Shown here piece by piece: positions 5,626 through 6,088 of a stretch of 6,088 nt of DNA. Made by a program: the position numbers and the translations under genes. Source of the DNA: Candidatus Zixiibacteriota bacterium (GTDB lineage Bacteria > Zixibacteria > MSB-5A5 > GN15 > PGXB01); assembly GCA_020345705.1 (NCBI GenBank), contig CP070766.1, positions 1,983,652 to 1,989,739 of the forward strand. Direction: 5' to 3'. The notes beneath the pieces were generated by a model. That model had not been told where the DNA came from. It made no database searches and saw only the letters and a list, made by a program, of their open reading frames with translations. Position 1 is the stretch's first letter. Each line of letters starts with the position of its first letter.

Positions 5626-6088
5626 TCAACGCAACCTTCCGTCATAGGGGTACTGCAGCCTGAAATCGCCGTCACCCCATTCATCTACGAACACGAATTT
5701 CCTCGGTTCTCGAAGCTGATAATAGTCCCAGATCTGGTATGCCTTGGTGCTCAACTCAAAAGGATAATCCTCGACCTGATCGGGTGTGCCATACTGAATG
5801 AAAATCATTCCGCGATCCGTTCGCCACCCCTCTTTCTTTAAGACACCGAAATGGCGGTTGGCATATTCAATTCTCCGGTAATAATTGTCCTTCAATTCGT
5901 TTAGAACCGTGCCGGGCGATGGATCGCGGGACCGCCAGAATTCGTTCCAAGCCGCAAGCTGATCATCGGGAGTTTCAGCTTTTTTGAGTTTCTTCGTTTC
6001 ACCCGGGTCGGCTATGTACTTAAGCTGCGTGATAGCCATCTCATAATCATGTACAACCATAGCCTCAGGCGACCAATACAGCCTGAAA
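5626..6088 (-). CDS. GWxTD-domain protein, C-terminal part (gene runs off right edge)
   Basis: The frame is open from the right edge, so the visible 153 residues are only the C-terminus; the Met at 6060-6058 is internal, because FRLYWSPEA precedes it without a stop. A charged helical segment with WNEFWRSRDPSPGT precedes the GWxTD core EGWRTDRGMIFIQYG, whose GWRTD lies at 5829-5815. Then come YQIWDYY and KFVFVDEWGDGDFRLQYP, and the product ends YDGRLR before a TGA. The core aligns with that of the downstream gene (GW[KR]TDRG, QYG, WxYY, FVFxD), so the two are probably tandem paralogues in one operon. The DPxPGT...N...YYRRI-YAN stretch ahead of GWxTD is also family-like. The N-terminus, signal peptide and promoter lie outside the window. 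Confidence 0.85.
   Translation of the reverse strand, partial: FRLYWSPEAMVVHDYEMAITQLKYIADPGETKKLKKAETPDDQLAAWNEFWRSRDPSPGTVLNELKDNYYRRIEYANRHFGVLKKEGWRTDRGMIFIQYGTPDQVEDYPFELSTKAYQIWDYYQLREPRKFVFVDEWGDGDFRLQYPYDGRLR

Noticed and set aside
6058..6060. ATG as the true start of the right-edge GWxTD gene
   Set aside because: The frame is open upstream to the window edge, there is no ribosome binding site, and family members are much longer.

Overview
The window reads as bacterial chromosome from a moderate-GC organism. The best guess is the wider FCB group (for example a Zixibacteria-, Latescibacteria- or Gemmatimonadota-like lineage). This rests on two tandem GWxTD-domain proteins and two tandem DUF1573-type exported proteins, both typical of that group. 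Clear GGAGG-type ribosome binding sites and sigma70-like promoter boxes argue against a classical Bacteroidota genome. No mobile element, CRISPR array, tRNA or rRNA was seen. The lineage is inference.

Layout. Positions 1-65 (minus) hold the first codons of a probable membrane or exported protein that runs off the left edge. A minus-strand pair follows: an M20-family dipeptidase-like metallopeptidase (962-2332) and an SDR-family oxidoreductase (171-962), joined by a TGATG stop/start overlap. The SDR lacks the usual Asn, Tyr and Lys of the catalytic tetrad. A 189-base divergent promoter region (2333-2521) separates them from two plus-strand paralogues, 2522-3253 and 3358-4095. Both are signal-peptide proteins of about 245 residues that resemble DUF1573. 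A strong bidirectional terminator (4113-4146) ends this block. It also ends a convergent minus-strand block made of a GWxTD protein (4167-5597) and the C-terminal part of a second GWxTD protein (5626 to beyond the right edge).

Main discovery. The second DUF1573-like gene contains an in-frame TGA (3559-3561). The reading frame continues without another stop for 177 sense codons beyond it, and the sequence on both sides aligns with the neighbouring paralogue. The TGA falls exactly on the first Cys of the family's CxC motif: the neighbour has C-D-C, and this gene has TGA-G-C. A hairpin directly downstream has a 7-bp stem and a 12-nt loop starting with G, 17 nt after the TGA, which fits the bacterial SECIS pattern. 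TGA is an ordinary stop for two other genes in the window, so it is not reassigned genome-wide. The simplest reading is a selenocysteine-containing DUF1573-type protein (Sec68-Gly-Cys70) encoded beside its cysteine paralogue. A nonsense mutation or sequencing error remains the alternative.

How the genes work together. The peptidase and SDR look like housekeeping or catabolic enzymes with no obvious shared pathway. The DUF1573-like pair and the GWxTD pair are predicted to be exported envelope proteins of unknown function. The Sec-X-Cys motif suggests a thiol/selenol redox or metal-binding role outside the cytoplasm, but that is inference.
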